From Clostridia bacterium (GTDB lineage: Bacteria; Bacillota; Clostridia; Oscillospirales; CAG-272): DNA of 43,944 nt. Each line of letters begins with the position of its first letter. Position 1 is the stretch's first letter. The notes beneath the pieces are model-generated. The model saw only the letters and a list, made by a program, of their open reading frames with translations, was not told the origin of the DNA and did not search any database. A program made the position numbers and the translations under genes. The DNA lies in NCBI GenBank assembly GCA_017532425.1, contig JAFXJH010000143.1, positions 1-43,944 on the forward strand. The letters run 5' to 3'. This document shows positions 8,884 through 17,292 of this stretch, one piece after another.

Positions 8884-8904
8884 TTAAGTACAAACACATT
8901 CCCT

Positions 8905-9966
8905 CTATTTGAAATTTTTATACTCTCTTCTTGATTTAAAAACAATGAAATTATACAATAGCACGGCAAAAATCACCGATATAATTATTGCGGCAAAATA
9001 GTTGGTCTTGGTTTGTTCTTCCGTTTTTGGAACGGACACGACTTTTTCTACTTCGATTTCGGTTTTTTGCGACGCACCCATCCTGCATTTACTACAAGGA
9101 CGAAGACCTTCTTTTTCAGCCTCGTATACAGTCGTCTCGTATGACTCAACATCATCGTTTCTTATGTATTGACAAGTTCTGCTATGGTAGCACACGCTTG
9201 TTGCGGTAACATAGCAACGATACGTATTAATAGTTTCAATCACAGTTTGCTTTTCGTAAGTCGTTACTTCTTCGGTTGTGGTGAATTGAGCCATTAAGCC
9301 AATCAAGGTTACTATAGACAAGAGAAGAGATATAACAAGCGCGCATATTCTTATCCCTTTATATTTTTCTTCTGCTTGTTTAAATTGCTTTTCTTTTTCT
9401 ATGCGATCAAGTACATTCTTTAGAGCAGAGTGATTTTTAAGACGTTTAAGTTCCGAGTTGTTGTGTTGTAAGCCTTGTTTAAGTTCCTTGATTCGGTTTT
9501 CCGACTCTATAATTTCATGCAAATGAAATTGATTCGTAGGTTTGCTGTCCATATATCTTTCAAGAGATTCAAGTTCGGCTTGTTGTGAAAGTATTTGACT
9601 ATAGGTTTCTTTATATTCCAAAAGAGCTTCTCGCTCTTTTTCTGTTATACATCTTGTTTCGGGTATTTCAATTATTGCCTCTTTGGCAGAAGCTTCGGCT
9701 TTAGAAACTTTTTCTTGAGTTTGTTTTGCAACGCGCTGATCCCATTTTTTACAGAGCCAAGGTGCCACAACCCAACACAAACCAATGATTCCTATAAGAT
9801 TATAAGATAAAAAATACAGAAGTTCACCAACAAATAGTCCAAAACTTGTTATATTTGAGAAGAATTTTAATTCATTGCCGATACGAGCGTTTCCTATGTA
9901 ACTTAACAACTGCAAAACAATTAACAAAATTCCAAAAGTAATGAATAATACGCTTAATTTTTTCAT
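8905..9966 (-). CDS. Unknown four-TM coiled-coil protein with Cys/His motif
   Basis: I do not recognise a named family for the whole protein (353 residues). Seen: hydrophobic segments at about 4-25, 42-70, 206-227 and 323-343. A charged, coiled-coil-like region covers 80-200. Between the last two membrane segments lies a motif with C259, H261, C265, C291 and C294. It matches the pattern CYHxxxC...AxxxGxxPCxxC, found near the ends of various bacterial secreted or nuclease-like proteins and a plausible metal site. The gene is visibly AT-richer than its neighbours, which hints at transfer. It has its own promoter and a GGAGG site 9-10 nt before the ATG, and may read through into miaB 21 bp downstream. 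Confidence 0.8.
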   Translation of the reverse strand: MKKLSVLFITFGILLIVLQLLSYIGNARIGNELKFFSNITSFGLFVGELLYFLSYNLIGIIGLCWVVAPWLCKKWDQRVAKQTQEKVSKAEASAKEAIIEIPETRCITEKEREALLEYKETYSQILSQQAELESLERYMDSKPTNQFHLHEIIESENRIKELKQGLQHNNSELKRLKNHSALKNVLDRIEKEKQFKQAEEKYKGIRICALVISLLLSIVTLIGLMAQFTTTEEVTTYEKQTVIETINTYRCYVTATSVCYHSRTCQYIRNDDVESYETTVYEAEKEGLRPCSKCRMGASQKTEIEVEKVVSVPKTEEQTKTNYFAAIIISVIFAVLLYNFIVFKSRREYKNFK

Positions 9967-10073
9967 TAATTATTACCTCCAGCACCTAAAATGTTAAAAA
10001 CATACTTTTCTTTAAAGTTATTACCCTTTAGTATTATCTCAGTTCCTGATTTCAGTAATTGTATATCTTATTT

Positions 10074-10102
10074 ATTATAGCAGAAAACTTCTTATTTTAC
10101 AA
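10074..10102 (-). promoter_or_regulatory. Promoter of the unknown membrane-protein gene
   Basis: Minus-strand TTGTAA (10102-10097) and TATAAT (10079-10074) are 17 nt apart. The leader would be about 100 nt, ending in GGAGG before the ATG at 9966. Confidence 0.75.
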
Positions 10103-10138
10103 GATAAATCGATATAAAAGTGCAAATTTTATTTATTT

Positions 10139-10930
10139 TCAACCGAGAAGCTCAGACAGGCTTCTGCCGTCCGCGCACAGATCGATACCTTTTAGTTTCG
10201 ATTCCTCGAATATCGGCATAAGCACCTCTGTGAGCTTTACCGCGTCGCACACTATCGTATCTGCAAGTCCGATTTTTGACATATGGGTTGCCCCGCGCTC
10301 TGCAAGAAGATCTGTGAATTTAACGAAGTTTGCCGACACGTCGGGAGTGCCCGGAGTATAGTGAGATCTTGACGGATGGCTATACGCTATGCCGTTTTTA
10401 TCTACGACCGTAAAGGGTATCTCTTCCGGCGTAAGTCTGTTCGGGATATCCACTCTTTCGTCGATAGAATGAATATAAGTATTTTTGTTATGACCAACGC
10501 CGACAAGAAGTATCTTGGCTTTTTCATCGTAGAGTCTTCCGAAGCAGCCGTTTATCGGTGTGGGAGTGTGACTTTCCGATTCGTTTTCTATATACTTTTC
10601 TGCTCTTTTGCCAAATGCCGCAAGAGAATGTGTCGGATGGAGAGAGCGGAATGCATCCTTATGAAAAGCCGCCACCGTAGGAAGGGTACCTATGCACGGC
10701 TCGGTTTTTCTTACGTCGAACACGGGAGAATTCTTATTGACGTTTGCCCAGGTATGCGTCGGAATAAGAAGGAGTCCATCCGAGAGATATTCGCGAAAAG
10801 CTTCTATAAGTCCCTCTGCCCTTCCTTCGACCTCGCCAACTGCTCTCAGAGATGAGTGTATCATAACGGTATCACTATGGGATATTCCCGCTTTTTCTAT
10901 CTGCTCAAGAAGAGTTCTGTAATCTGTCAT
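10139..10930 (-). CDS. AAC(3)-family N-acetyltransferase
   Basis: Belongs to the antibiotic N-acetyltransferase family (AAC(3)/YokD type), which transfers acetyl from acetyl-CoA to an amine; some members modify aminoglycosides at N3. The 263 residues show VMIHSSLRAVG near 23-33, LLIPTHTW near 54-61, HPTHSLAAFG near 99-108, a conserved GVGHNKNTYIHSIDE segment near 148-162, and HPSRSH near 184. Size and motif order fit. Sequence alone cannot say whether it confers resistance; many chromosomal relatives in Clostridia have unknown substrates. It has a private consensus promoter and a GAAAGGAAG ribosome site, and is divergent from rnf. Confidence 0.88.
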   Translation of the reverse strand: MTDYRTLLEQIEKAGISHSDTVMIHSSLRAVGEVEGRAEGLIEAFREYLSDGLLLIPTHTWANVNKNSPVFDVRKTEPCIGTLPTVAAFHKDAFRSLHPTHSLAAFGKRAEKYIENESESHTPTPINGCFGRLYDEKAKILLVGVGHNKNTYIHSIDERVDIPNRLTPEEIPFTVVDKNGIAYSHPSRSHYTPGTPDVSANFVKFTDLLAERGATHMSKIGLADTIVCDAVKLTEVLMPIFEESKLKGIDLCADGRSLSELLG

Positions 10931-10984
10931 ATCTTATCTTCCTTTCAAAATTATAGATATAAAATGAAAAACAAGCTACATAAA

Positions 10985-11013
10985 ATTATATCATTACTCG
11001 GCATTTTTGTCAA
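10985..11013 (-). promoter_or_regulatory. Promoter of the AAC(3)-family gene
   Basis: Minus-strand TTGACA (11013-11008) and TATAAT (10990-10985) with a 17-nt spacer give a perfect consensus. Predicted start is near 10978, about 48 nt before the ATG. Confidence 0.9.
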
Positions 11014-11065
11014 CATCGAAACTACAGCAAGGAGTAGAAATATTCCTATATACGGTAAGTTGTAC

Positions 11066-11077
11066 AAACGATCGTTT
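11066..11077. promoter_or_regulatory. Candidate operator palindrome AAACGATCGTTT
   Basis: A perfect 12-bp palindrome lies between the back-to-back promoters of the AAC(3)-family gene and the rnf operon. It resembles dyads bound by TetR-type repressors, but no regulator gene is adjacent, so a regulatory role is inference. Confidence 0.4.
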
Positions 11078-11138
11078 TTAAATATTAAATATATACAAAT
11101 ATATCTTTGATATCGACAATAAAAATATATCCAAAATG

Positions 11139-11167
11139 TTGACAGCGTAATATTTTTATGTTATAAT
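11139..11167 (+). promoter_or_regulatory. rnf operon promoter
   Basis: TTGACA (11139-11144) and TATAAT (11162-11167) with a 17-nt spacer. Predicted start near 11174 lies about 65 nt before the chosen rnfC start. Confidence 0.92.
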
Positions 11168-11239
11168 ACACAAAAATAATTTGAAAATTAGAGCATAATT
11201 GACAAAAATATAACAAAGATGAAAGGAATACGAGATAAT

Positions 11240-12574
11240 ATGTTTTCTTTAAAGCTTAAAAGAACATTGATGCCCGGAGGAACTTCCTTACCGCATTTCA
11301 AGGGCACGTCGGGTATCGCGCCCGTGCGTATGCCCGCTCCCGAATCAGTCATCATTCCGATGTCTATGCATATCGGCGCACCCGCACAGCTTGCCGTAAA
11401 GCTTGGTGACCACGTTGACGTCGGACAGCTTATCGCTTCTGCTCCGAGTTTTGTCAGCGCGCCCATCTACGCAAGTATTTCCGGAACTGTTAAGAAGATC
11501 GACACAGTTTTATCCAGCGCAGGCTCGACAATACAAGCAGTACACATCCAGTCCGACGGTCTTATGACTCCTTATGCAGAGCTTAAGGCTCCCGAGGTTA
11601 CAGACTACGCTTCATTTATTTCCGCTGTACGCGAAAGCGGTGCCGTAGGTCTCGGAGGCGCGGGCTTCCCTACCGCTGTAAAGCTTGACGTAAAGGACAC
11701 AAGCAGAATTTCCGAGATCGTCATAAACGGTGCGGAATGCGAGCCCTACATCACAAGCGACACACGCACTATGCTCGACCGTGTTGACGATATAAAATAC
11801 GGCATCGAGCTGCTCGAAAAATATCTCGATGCAAAGAAGATAATATTCGGTATAGAATCGAACAAACCCGAATGTATCGCGGAAATGAAGAAGCTTGCAG
11901 ACGAGGACCCGAGGATCGAGGTCGTTTCTCTTCCCTCGAGATATCCTCAGGGCGGTGAAAAGGTGCTCGTATACAATACGACGGGCAAGCTCATTCCCGA
12001 AGGAAAGCTGCCGATAGACGTCGGCTCTATCGTGCTCAACTGCACGACCCTTGCGTTTATAGCATCCTATATTAAAACGGGTATGCCCCTTGTTGAGAAA
12101 TGCGTTACCGTTGCAGGCGGAGCAGTTAAAGATCCTCAAAACGTTATAGTTCCCATCGGAACAAGACTTCGCGACGTATTCGACTTCTGCGGCGGATTTA
12201 TATGCGAGCCGAAGAAGATACTTTGGGGCGGTCCTATGATGGGTATAAGCGTACCCAACCTTGACGAAACGATACTCAAAAACACGAATGCAATTCTCGC
12301 TCTCACCGAAAAGGAATCTCCGACGGTCAAAACGACCTCGTGCATCCGTTGCGGAAGCTGTATAAACGCTTGCCCGCTTCACCTTGACCCGACAGCCTTT
12401 ACAAGGGCTTACAAAAACAAGGACGGTGCTCAGCTTGAGGCTCTTCACCTCGGTATGTGTATGGAATGCGGTTGCTGCTCGTTCGTATGCCCTGCAAAGC
12501 AGCCTCTCGTACAGCGCAACCGACTTGCAAAAACGGTTATGAAGCAGTATCAGGCATCCAAGCCGAAGAACTGA
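11240..12574 (+). CDS. rnfC: Rnf complex subunit RnfC
   Basis: Peripheral NADH/NAD+-binding, FMN- and Fe-S-containing subunit of the ion-pumping ferredoxin:NAD+ oxidoreductase. I chose the ATG at 11240 (444 residues) because GAAAGGA lies 12 nt upstream and MFSLKLKRTLMPGG matches family N-termini; the in-frame ATG at 11219 has no ribosome site. Seen: a barrel-sandwich-like N-terminal region, GLGGAGFPTAVKL (dinucleotide/FMN-binding), INGAECEPY, a SLBB-like segment, and two four-cysteine Fe-S motifs at C368/C371/C374/C378 and C407/C410/C413/C417. First gene of the operon. Confidence 0.96.
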   Translation: MFSLKLKRTLMPGGTSLPHFKGTSGIAPVRMPAPESVIIPMSMHIGAPAQLAVKLGDHVDVGQLIASAPSFVSAPIYASISGTVKKIDTVLSSAGSTIQAVHIQSDGLMTPYAELKAPEVTDYASFISAVRESGAVGLGGAGFPTAVKLDVKDTSRISEIVINGAECEPYITSDTRTMLDRVDDIKYGIELLEKYLDAKKIIFGIESNKPECIAEMKKLADEDPRIEVVSLPSRYPQGGEKVLVYNTTGKLIPEGKLPIDVGSIVLNCTTLAFIASYIKTGMPLVEKCVTVAGGAVKDPQNVIVPIGTRLRDVFDFCGGFICEPKKILWGGPMMGISVPNLDETILKNTNAILALTEKESPTVKTTSCIRCGSCINACPLHLDPTAFTRAYKNKDGAQLEALHLGMCMECGCCSFVCPAKQPLVQRNRLAKTVMKQYQASKPKN

Positions 12575-12609
12575 TATCCTTCACATTAACACAAGAAAGG
12601 ACTAAAATA

Positions 12610-13566
12610 ATGAATCAATTTACAGTCTCATCTTCGCCTCATATTACCGCGCACAAAACGACGCATACAGTAATGCGTGACGTTCTGATCGCTCTTATTC
12701 CCGCGTCGATAGCAGCAATAGTTATTTTCGGATGGTACAGTCTTGCGCTTATCGCAATTTCTGTCGCTTCTGCTGTTTTATCCGAATTTGTATTCAATCT
12801 TATTTGCAAAAAGGAACAGACTATATACGATCTTTCCGCCGCTGTTACGGGACTTATCCTCGCGCTTAACCTTCCGACCTCGGTTGCTCTCTGGCAGGCG
12901 GCTATCGGAGCTGTTATAGCTATAGTCGTAGTAAAGTGCCTCTTCGGCGGTATCGGACAGAATTTCGCCAACCCCGCGATAGTAGCACGAATCGTACTCT
13001 TCCTTTCGTTCAGCGATTCTATGGCGAAAAACCCGACGCCCACGTTTACGCTTGTAGACAGCGTTTCAGGTGCTACCCCTCTTGCAGTGCTTGGCGGTGC
13101 TGAAGGTACTCTTCCTTCCATGACACAGCTTCTCTTCGGTCTTTACGGCGGTGCTATCGGTGAGACCTGCTCAATAGCCCTACTTATCGGACTTGTTTAT
13201 CTCCTTTGCAGAAAGGTCATTACCTGGCATATTCCCGTGGCATTTGTAGCTACGGTAGCCATCCTTACTCTCGGTGCAAACCCGATATATCAGATATTCT
13301 CGGGCGGTCTTCTTATCGGTGCGATATTTATGGCAACCGACTACGTCACATCTCCCGCTACCCCTTGGGGAAAGATAATATTCGGTATCGGATGCGGTCT
13401 TATAACCGTGCTTATCCGTTTGTTCGGTAACTATCCCGAGGGCGTATCCTTTGGTATACTTCTTATGAACATACTTACTCCTTACATAGAAAAATGGACG
13501 GTAAGAAGACCTCTCGGTTCATTTTCCGCCAAAAAGAAGACAAAGAAAGAGGGTGAGGCAAAATGA
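12610..13566 (+). CDS. rnfD: Rnf complex subunit RnfD
   Basis: Integral membrane subunit with covalently bound FMN, part of the electron path across the membrane. The ATG at 12610 follows AAAGGA; longer upstream in-frame starts would overlap rnfC. The 318-residue protein has about nine hydrophobic helices. The flavinylation motif SGAT puts the FMN-bearing threonine at T156. IGQNFANPAIVARIVL near 115-130 and ATDYVTSPATPWGK are family signatures. The basic C-terminal tail ends in KKKTKKEGEAK. The stop overlaps the rnfG start by 4 bp, indicating translational coupling. Confidence 0.96.
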   Translation: MNQFTVSSSPHITAHKTTHTVMRDVLIALIPASIAAIVIFGWYSLALIAISVASAVLSEFVFNLICKKEQTIYDLSAAVTGLILALNLPTSVALWQAAIGAVIAIVVVKCLFGGIGQNFANPAIVARIVLFLSFSDSMAKNPTPTFTLVDSVSGATPLAVLGGAEGTLPSMTQLLFGLYGGAIGETCSIALLIGLVYLLCRKVITWHIPVAFVATVAILTLGANPIYQIFSGGLLIGAIFMATDYVTSPATPWGKIIFGIGCGLITVLIRLFGNYPEGVSFGILLMNILTPYIEKWTVRRPLGSFSAKKKTKKEGEAK

Positions 13567-14090
13567 AAGACTCTATTAAAAGTGTAGTTGTTATCACAGC
13601 GATCTGTCTTATTATTGCCGCGCTCCTCGGTGTTACGAACTTCTTTACAGCTCCCGTCATTGAAGCAGGCGAAAAACAGCGTGCAGCCGATCTTTGTATG
13701 GAGCTTCTTCCCGGAGCAAAAGATTTCGTCGAATTCAAGACCGATTCCTTATACGAGCTTCCTACGACGGTAACAGCAATATACAAGGAATCAAGCGGTC
13801 TCGGTTACGTTATTCAGATAACAACCAAGGGATACGAGCCCGGGCTCGTTATTATGTGCGGAATATCTGCCGACGGAAAGATAGTCCAGACCAAAACTCT
13901 TTCAAGCAACGAAACGGGCACTATCGGCGGAAAGACAGAAAAAGAAGAATATACTTCACAGTACATCGGTCTTGATTCCTCGTTTGCCGACAAGGTAGAC
14001 GGTGTTTCCGGTGCAACCATAACCTCAACTGCATATGAAAAAGCTATTGCAGATGCTTTTGCGGCGTTTGAAATAGTTTCCGCGCAATAA
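13563..14090 (+). CDS. rnfG: Rnf complex subunit RnfG
   Basis: Membrane-anchored subunit with a periplasm-facing FMN-binding domain. The 175 residues contain one N-terminal membrane helix (about 8-29). The FMN_bind domain ends in VDGVSGATITS, with T152 as the expected covalent FMN attachment point. The flavinyltransferase ApbE that would load FMN is not encoded in this window. It overlaps rnfD by 4 bp and is followed 20 bp later by rnfE. Confidence 0.95.
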   Translation: MKDSIKSVVVITAICLIIAALLGVTNFFTAPVIEAGEKQRAADLCMELLPGAKDFVEFKTDSLYELPTTVTAIYKESSGLGYVIQITTKGYEPGLVIMCGISADGKIVQTKTLSSNETGTIGGKTEKEEYTSQYIGLDSSFADKVDGVSGATITSTAYEKAIADAFAAFEIVSAQ

Positions 14091-14110
14091 AGAGAAAGGA
14101 GCTTAAATAA

Positions 14111-14836
14111 ATGTCAGGCAAAAAAAGTAAGCTTTCTATACTTATTAACGGTATAATACGTGAAAATCCCGTTCTCGTGCTCGTCCTCGGAACCTGTCCC
14201 ACGCTTGCCGTTACAACAAGCGTTACCGCCGCTATCGGTATGGGTATCGCCGCAACTGTCGTTCTTATCTGCTCCAACGTCGTTATTTCCGCTTTGAGAA
14301 ATGTTATTCCCGACAAGGTAAGAATCCCCTGCTACATCGTTCTTATCGCAGGATTTGTTACGATCGTTCAGCTCGTTATGCAGGCTTATCTATACTCGCT
14401 CTATCAGATGCTCGGCGTATACCTTTCACTTATCGTTGTAAACTGTATAATCCTCGGAAGAGCGGAAATGTTTGCACGAAACAATACTGTCGGCGCATCA
14501 TTCCTCGATGCTCTCGGAATGGGTATCGGATTTACGCTCGCTCTTCTTGCGATGTCGAGCATTCGTGAGATCTTCGGTGCGGGAACTATCTGCGGAGTTG
14601 CTATTCCCTTTATCAAGGAGCATTCACTCGGCATACTTACAATGGCTCCCGGCGGATTCTTCGTATTCGGATGTCTTATAGCTCTCGTTAACAAGCTGAC
14701 AAAGGGCAAGGGCGTAAAGCGCAAGGAATTCTCGTGTGACGTTTGTCCTTCCGCCGCTTTCTGTAAAAAGAAGGCCTTCGGTAGTCCCGACGAGGCGTGT
14801 GCAAACGCTCCCGAAAACAGTGCGTCAGAAAACTGA
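14111..14836 (+). CDS. rnfE: Rnf complex subunit RnfE with Cys-containing C-terminal tail
   Basis: Integral membrane subunit, homologous to RnfA and inserted in the opposite orientation. Together they hold an iron-sulfur centre in the membrane. The 241 residues have about six membrane helices. The paired cysteine motifs are GTCP (C29) and VNCIILGRAE (C112). The C-terminus extends beyond the usual length of roughly 200-210 residues. After a basic stretch (KGKGVKRKEF) it carries cysteines C209, C212, C218 and C230 in FSCDVCPSAAFCKKK. The role of this tail is unknown to me. GAAAGGAG precedes the start. Confidence 0.94.
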   Translation: MSGKKSKLSILINGIIRENPVLVLVLGTCPTLAVTTSVTAAIGMGIAATVVLICSNVVISALRNVIPDKVRIPCYIVLIAGFVTIVQLVMQAYLYSLYQMLGVYLSLIVVNCIILGRAEMFARNNTVGASFLDALGMGIGFTLALLAMSSIREIFGAGTICGVAIPFIKEHSLGILTMAPGGFFVFGCLIALVNKLTKGKGVKRKEFSCDVCPSAAFCKKKAFGSPDEACANAPENSASEN

Positions 14837-14881
14837 AAGCCGTTTTCTGCTACATTTTTAAGAAAGGTATGGTAATAACTG

Positions 14882-15490
14882 ATGTTTACACCGGAAATGT
14901 TAAAATCACTTGCTGTAATTCTTGTCAGCAGTGTTCTTGTAAACAACTACGTACTTAATAAATTCCTCGGAATATGCCCCTTCCTCGGAGTTTCCAAAAA
15001 GCTTGATCAGGCTACCGGAATGGGAATTGCCGTAATATTCGTAATGCTTGCCGCAACTGCCGCAACCTGGCCGATATACACCTACATTCTCGAGCCCAAC
15101 AAGCTCGCATATATGCAGACTATCGTATTTATCCTCGTTATTGCGGCTCTCGTTCAGTTCGTTGAGATCGTTCTTAAAAGATATATACCCTCGCTTCATA
15201 AGGCGCTCGGTGTTTATCTTCCCCTCATCACAACAAACTGTGCCGTTCTCGGCGTTGCAATAAATAACATAACCGACGAATACAGCTTTATCGAATCTAT
15301 GGTAAGCTCACTCGGCTGCGGTCTCGGATTCCTTCTTGCAATGGTGATTTTCTCGGGTGTTCGTTCCCGTCTTGAAAATGCCAATCCCCCCGAAGCCTTC
15401 AAGGGTCTTCCCATAACTCTCGTGTCCGCCGCTATCGTATCTCTTGCCTTCTTCGGATTCGCCGGAGTTGCAGAAAATCTTTTTGCATAA
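14882..15490 (+). CDS. rnfA: Rnf complex subunit RnfA
   Basis: Integral membrane partner of RnfE. The 202 residues form six predicted helices. The cysteine motifs LGICPFLG (C32) and TTNCAVLG (C120) match the ligands of the intramembrane Fe-S site. NNYVLNKFLGICPFLGVSKK at 21-40 is a strong family signature. It follows rnfE by 45 bp and precedes rnfB by 15 bp, completing the clostridial order C-D-G-E-A-B. Confidence 0.96.
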   Translation: MFTPEMLKSLAVILVSSVLVNNYVLNKFLGICPFLGVSKKLDQATGMGIAVIFVMLAATAATWPIYTYILEPNKLAYMQTIVFILVIAALVQFVEIVLKRYIPSLHKALGVYLPLITTNCAVLGVAINNITDEYSFIESMVSSLGCGLGFLLAMVIFSGVRSRLENANPPEAFKGLPITLVSAAIVSLAFFGFAGVAENLFA

Positions 15491-15505
15491 GGGAGGATCA
15501 GAACA

Positions 15506-16309
15506 ATGACAGAAATTATTTTTGCAATCGTTGTTGTAGCCGCAATCGGTCTTATTTGCGGACTCATCCTTGTTATTGCCTCCAAATTTATGGAAGTAAA
15601 AGAGGATACGCGAGTCACCGAGGTGCGCGAATGTCTTCCCGGCGCAAACTGCGGAGCCTGCGGATTCACCGGCTGTGACGGTTACGCCAAGGCACTTATA
15701 GAAAACGAAGGCACGCCCACAAATCTTTGTACCCCCGGCGGTGCAGAGGTTGCAAAGAAGATTTCCGAAAAGCTCGGCGTTGAATTTGCCGACGTTGAAA
15801 AGGCTGTCGCATACGTTCATTGTCACGGCGACTGCTCGGCAACCAAGGTAAAATACAACTACGAAGGAATCTCGACCTGTGCGGGAGCGAAAATGCTCTT
15901 CTCGGGCAATTGGGCTTGTACTCACAGCTGTATCGGACTCGGCGACTGTGCTCTTGCCTGCCCGAGCAACGCTATACTTATCCGCGACGGAATCGCGCAC
16001 GTAGACCCCCACAAATGCACGGGATGCGGTCTTTGCACAAAGACCTGCCCCAACTCTCTTATCACCCTCTACTCCGCTAAAAAGCAGGTAGTCGTTGCCT
16101 GCAACAGCACAGACAAGGGCGCTGTAACGAGAAACGTATGCACAAACGGCTGTATCGGCTGTAAAAAATGTGAAAAGACCTGTCCCTCCGGCGCGATAAG
16201 CGTTCAGGACAATCTTGCTCGAGTAGACTCCGAAAAATGTACGGCTTGCGGACTTTGTGCCGAGGCTTGCCCCATCGGATGCATCAAGATCGCCGATTTC
16301 ACAGCATAA
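15506..16309 (+). CDS. rnfB: Rnf complex subunit RnfB (ferredoxin-accepting)
   Basis: Polyferredoxin-like subunit that takes electrons from reduced ferredoxin. The 267 residues begin with one membrane helix (about 4-26). A four-cysteine cluster domain follows, with C43, C49, C52 and C57 (CLPGANCGACGFTGC). Further cysteine groups follow near 98-102 and 122-153. Ferredoxin-type CxxCxxCxxxCP motifs appear in the second half (CTGCGLCTKTCP, CIGCKKCEKTCP, CTACGLCAEACP). GGGAGGA precedes the ATG. This is the last Rnf subunit; two accessory-looking genes continue the transcript. Confidence 0.96.
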   Translation: MTEIIFAIVVVAAIGLICGLILVIASKFMEVKEDTRVTEVRECLPGANCGACGFTGCDGYAKALIENEGTPTNLCTPGGAEVAKKISEKLGVEFADVEKAVAYVHCHGDCSATKVKYNYEGISTCAGAKMLFSGNWACTHSCIGLGDCALACPSNAILIRDGIAHVDPHKCTGCGLCTKTCPNSLITLYSAKKQVVVACNSTDKGAVTRNVCTNGCIGCKKCEKTCPSGAISVQDNLARVDSEKCTACGLCAEACPIGCIKIADFTA

Positions 16310-16354
16310 AACCACAAATTCAATACCGTAAATACTAAAGGCGGTGACAAGGCT

Positions 16355-16777
16355 ATGCAAGAATCAAATAAAAGGATAATACGAAACGATATTATCGTGA
16401 TCTTGGTTGCTCTCGTCACCGCTCTTGTTTTTCTCTGCTTTAATCTGATACCGGCGCCAAATGCCTACGGCGAAAGAGCCATTATCTATCTTGAAAACGA
16501 TATGATCGGTGAATATTCTCTTTCCGAAGACATTTCTCTGCCGATCTATAACAAAAACGGCGATTTTCTTCTGAATTTTAATATAAAAGAGCGCGAGGTC
16601 TATGTCACCGATTCTCTTTGCAACGACCACAGCTGTGAGCGTATGGGACCTATATCCCGCTCGGGCGAGAGCATAATCTGTCTTATATCCAAGCTTGTAA
16701 TAAAGATAGAGGGTGCTGACAAGCAGGTCGATGCTGTCGCGTTCATATCATATGCGGAGGTGAAAAAGCTCGGGTGA
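16355..16777 (+). CDS. NusG domain II-containing membrane-anchored protein
   Basis: A 140-residue protein with one N-terminal membrane helix (about 13-32) followed by a small beta-rich domain of the NusG-II type, containing NDHSCERMGPISRSGESIICL. This family often accompanies rnf or ApbE-like genes and a Gx/HepS-I-like membrane gene in Clostridia; its biochemical role is not established. It overlaps the next gene by 4 bp and follows rnfB by 45 bp, so it probably belongs to the operon. C88 and C93 precede a later C103; whether they bind anything is unknown. Confidence 0.88.
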   Translation: MQESNKRIIRNDIIVILVALVTALVFLCFNLIPAPNAYGERAIIYLENDMIGEYSLSEDISLPIYNKNGDFLLNFNIKEREVYVTDSLCNDHSCERMGPISRSGESIICLISKLVIKIEGADKQVDAVAFISYAEVKKLG

Positions 16778-17271
16778 AGATCAGCAAAACAAAATATATT
16801 TCATATCTTGCAATGTTCACACTTGTAGCACTCGGACTTTCCTATCTTGAAGGTCTGATACCGCCGCTCACCTCGATACCCGGAATAAAGCTTGGTCTTG
16901 CCAATCTTGCGGTAATATTTGCGCTCTACAAATTCGGAGTAAAAAGTGCGTTTGTCGTATCGCTTATGCGTGTTTTCATTTCTTTTTTACTTTTCGGAAG
17001 CGTACTTTCGCTTGCGTACAGCTTCTCGGGCGCGCTTTTCAGTATTACGGTTATGGCTATAATGAAAAAGAGCGGAAAATTCTCCGAGATCGGTGTCAGC
17101 GTTGCGGGTGCAACCGCGCACAATATCGCGCAGATACTCGTTGCCGTGCTCATATTCTCTGTTTCGGAGATACTTTATTATCTTCCCGTACTTATGATAT
17201 CTGCCGTGATATCGGGAATATTTATCGGTATTACAGGTGCTGTGGCGGTGAGAAGGATCAAGATAAAGTAG
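16774..17271 (+). CDS. Gx transporter family / heptaprenyl diphosphate synthase component I-like membrane protein
   Basis: A hydrophobic protein of 165 residues with about five membrane helices. It starts at a GTG that overlaps the previous stop codon (GTGA), with GGAGG about 12 nt upstream. The N-terminal LEGLIPPLTSIPGIKLGLAN is a signature of the family annotated as Gx transporter or HepS component I. It resembles ECF-type substrate-binding membrane proteins, so transport of a small molecule is possible; the prenyl synthase name is historical. It ends the Rnf transcript just before a strong terminator. Confidence 0.88.
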   Translation: MKISKTKYISYLAMFTLVALGLSYLEGLIPPLTSIPGIKLGLANLAVIFALYKFGVKSAFVVSLMRVFISFLLFGSVLSLAYSFSGALFSITVMAIMKKSGKFSEIGVSVAGATAHNIAQILVAVLIFSVSEILYYLPVLMISAVISGIFIGITGAVAVRRIKIK

Positions 17272-17292
17272 CTTATTTCATAAAAACAAATT

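Noticed and set aside
10139-10930. Calling the AAC(3)-family gene an aminoglycoside resistance gene
   Set aside because: Family membership is clear but many chromosomal members have no shown resistance activity; substrate cannot be read from sequence.
11612-12448. 278-codon minus-strand frame opposite rnfC
   Set aside because: rnfC carries both Fe-S cluster motifs in the same bases; the antisense frame is an accident of codon use.
15308-16360. 350-codon minus-strand frame opposite rnfB and rnfA
   Set aside because: It is antisense to clearly conserved rnf genes and its residues are Cys/Ser/Gly-rich without motifs.
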